Shown in pieces: positions 23,586 to 23,840 of a stretch of DNA of 23,840 nucleotides. The stretch lies in the NCBI GenBank assembly GCA_964512385.1, contig CAZEHZ010000029.1:1-23840 (forward strand), written 5' to 3'. The notes below the pieces were generated by a model that saw only the letters and a program-made list of their open reading frames with translations, had not been told where the DNA came from and did not search any database. How positions within the stretch are numbered: the first letter of the stretch is position 1; the number at the start of each line of letters is the position of its first letter. This stretch comes from CALXXL01 sp964512385 (lineage in GTDB: Bacteria > Verrucomicrobiota > Lentisphaeria > Victivallales > Victivallaceae). The position numbers were made by a program, and so were the translations under genes.

Positions 23586-23615
23586 AAAAAATAGTGCAGT
23601 GTTTAACCGCACTAT
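23586..23615 (-). terminator. Minus-strand rho-independent terminator
   Basis: On the minus strand GATAGTGC and GCACTAT (7-bp core stem, 23615-23609 with 23597-23591, 11-nt loop) are followed by a run of T (complement of the A-run at 23586-23591). It lies just beyond the end of the transposase remnant and may have served the gene that once stood there. Confidence 0.6.
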
Positions 23616-23616
23616 C

Positions 23617-23772
23617 TTAAGGAACCCTATCGTGGTGCTTGTGCGAATAAGGATTTTCAAGCCATTCGTCAAGAACGGCTTCATCGCTCATCCCGCTGGC
23701 GTATTCCAGATAATGCAACGCAACCATCAGACGCCCCGAACAGGATAGACGGTCGTTATTGGCACAAAAACA
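23617..23772 (-). pseudogene. IS5-type transposase remnant
   Basis: A minus-strand frame of 52 codons without an ATG at its head contains GRLMVALHYLEYASGMSDEA and EWLENPY. This is the pattern near the N-terminus of IS5-family transposases, whose usual form is RLMVGLHYLK...LSDEAVVERWVENPYWQYF. After ENPY the similarity stops and the frame ends nine codons later. A stop lies immediately upstream of the readable part. The rest of the transposase (catalytic DDE core) is missing, so it cannot be active. It is probably a decayed or rearranged fragment, disturbed further by the element end at 23786. Confidence 0.65.
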
Positions 23773-23785
23773 TTACTGTAAACCA

Positions 23786-23840
23786 GGTTCTGTCATAAAT
23801 TTTGTGTAAACATGTTTTTAACTACCTTGCCGCAATATGC
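23786..23840. mobile_element. Probable terminal inverted repeat of an IS256/Mutator-type element, running off the window
   Basis: The sequence from 23786, GGTTCTGTCATAAATTTTGT followed by GTAAACATG, resembles ends of IS256-family elements, which typically combine a GG...TGTC tip with AATTTTGTGTAAA. The remainder of the element would lie to the right, outside the window. It abuts the IS5-type remnant, suggesting insertion next to or into an older element. No transposase coding part is visible within the window, so the call rests on the end pattern alone. Confidence 0.4.

Noticed and set aside
1..23840. CRISPR arrays, prophage or defence genes
   Set aside because: No regularly spaced direct repeats and no cas, phage or restriction motifs were seen in any gene.

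Overview
The window looks like a chromosomal segment of a Gram-negative (diderm) bacterium. It carries an MCE/Mla lipid-transport operon, an AlgI-type membrane O-acyltransferase with its SGNH partner, and housekeeping genes. Base composition is moderate, with clear TTGACT/TTGAAA -35 and TATATT -10 promoters and canonical Shine-Dalgarno sites. Gene content (a fused two-domain iron-type permease, a secreted phosphoesterase with a PQQ-like propeller, DUF2339) would fit a PVC-group organism such as Lentisphaerota. That placement is an impression from gene style, not something I could test.

Layout. Positions 1-300 are a GC-richer edge with no recognisable gene. A minus-strand tRNA-Ala(CGC) follows, with its own promoter and terminator. 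Positions 578-6292 are a tight plus-strand run: a sigma-70 family factor, then an iron(III)/spermidine-type ABC importer (ATPase, long membrane-anchored binding protein, fused double permease). A strong promoter then drives a large DUF2339 membrane protein (6357-8870). Positions 8957-14031 are a three-gene run: a secreted metallophosphoesterase/PQQ-propeller protein, an MBOAT acyltransferase and an AlgJ/AlgX-like SGNH protein. It is preceded by a promoter whose -10 lies inside a perfect 12-bp inverted repeat. This run probably modifies an exported surface polymer.

On the minus strand mlaE-mlaF-mlaD (16641-14049) encode an inner-membrane MCE lipid transporter. Divergent from it, sharing a palindromic -10 region, is an 860-residue membrane-anchored protein resembling YdbH/AsmA-type lipid bridges. 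It is followed 11 nt later by der. Next come rpmF (58 residues), plsX and fabH, the usual ribosome/lipid-synthesis cluster. A tRNA-Tyr(GTA) starts 10 nt after fabH and ends in a clean terminator. The middle and right of the window therefore group lipid synthesis, lipid transport and envelope modification.

The right edge is mobile-element debris: a short remnant of an IS5-type transposase on the minus strand and, next to it, what looks like the terminal inverted repeat of an IS256/Mutator-type element running off the window. No CRISPR array, phage region or defence island is visible. The observations most worth a second look are the MCE/YdbH-like divergent pair, the phosphoesterase-propeller/O-acetylation run with its operator-like repeat, and the nested insertion-sequence junction.
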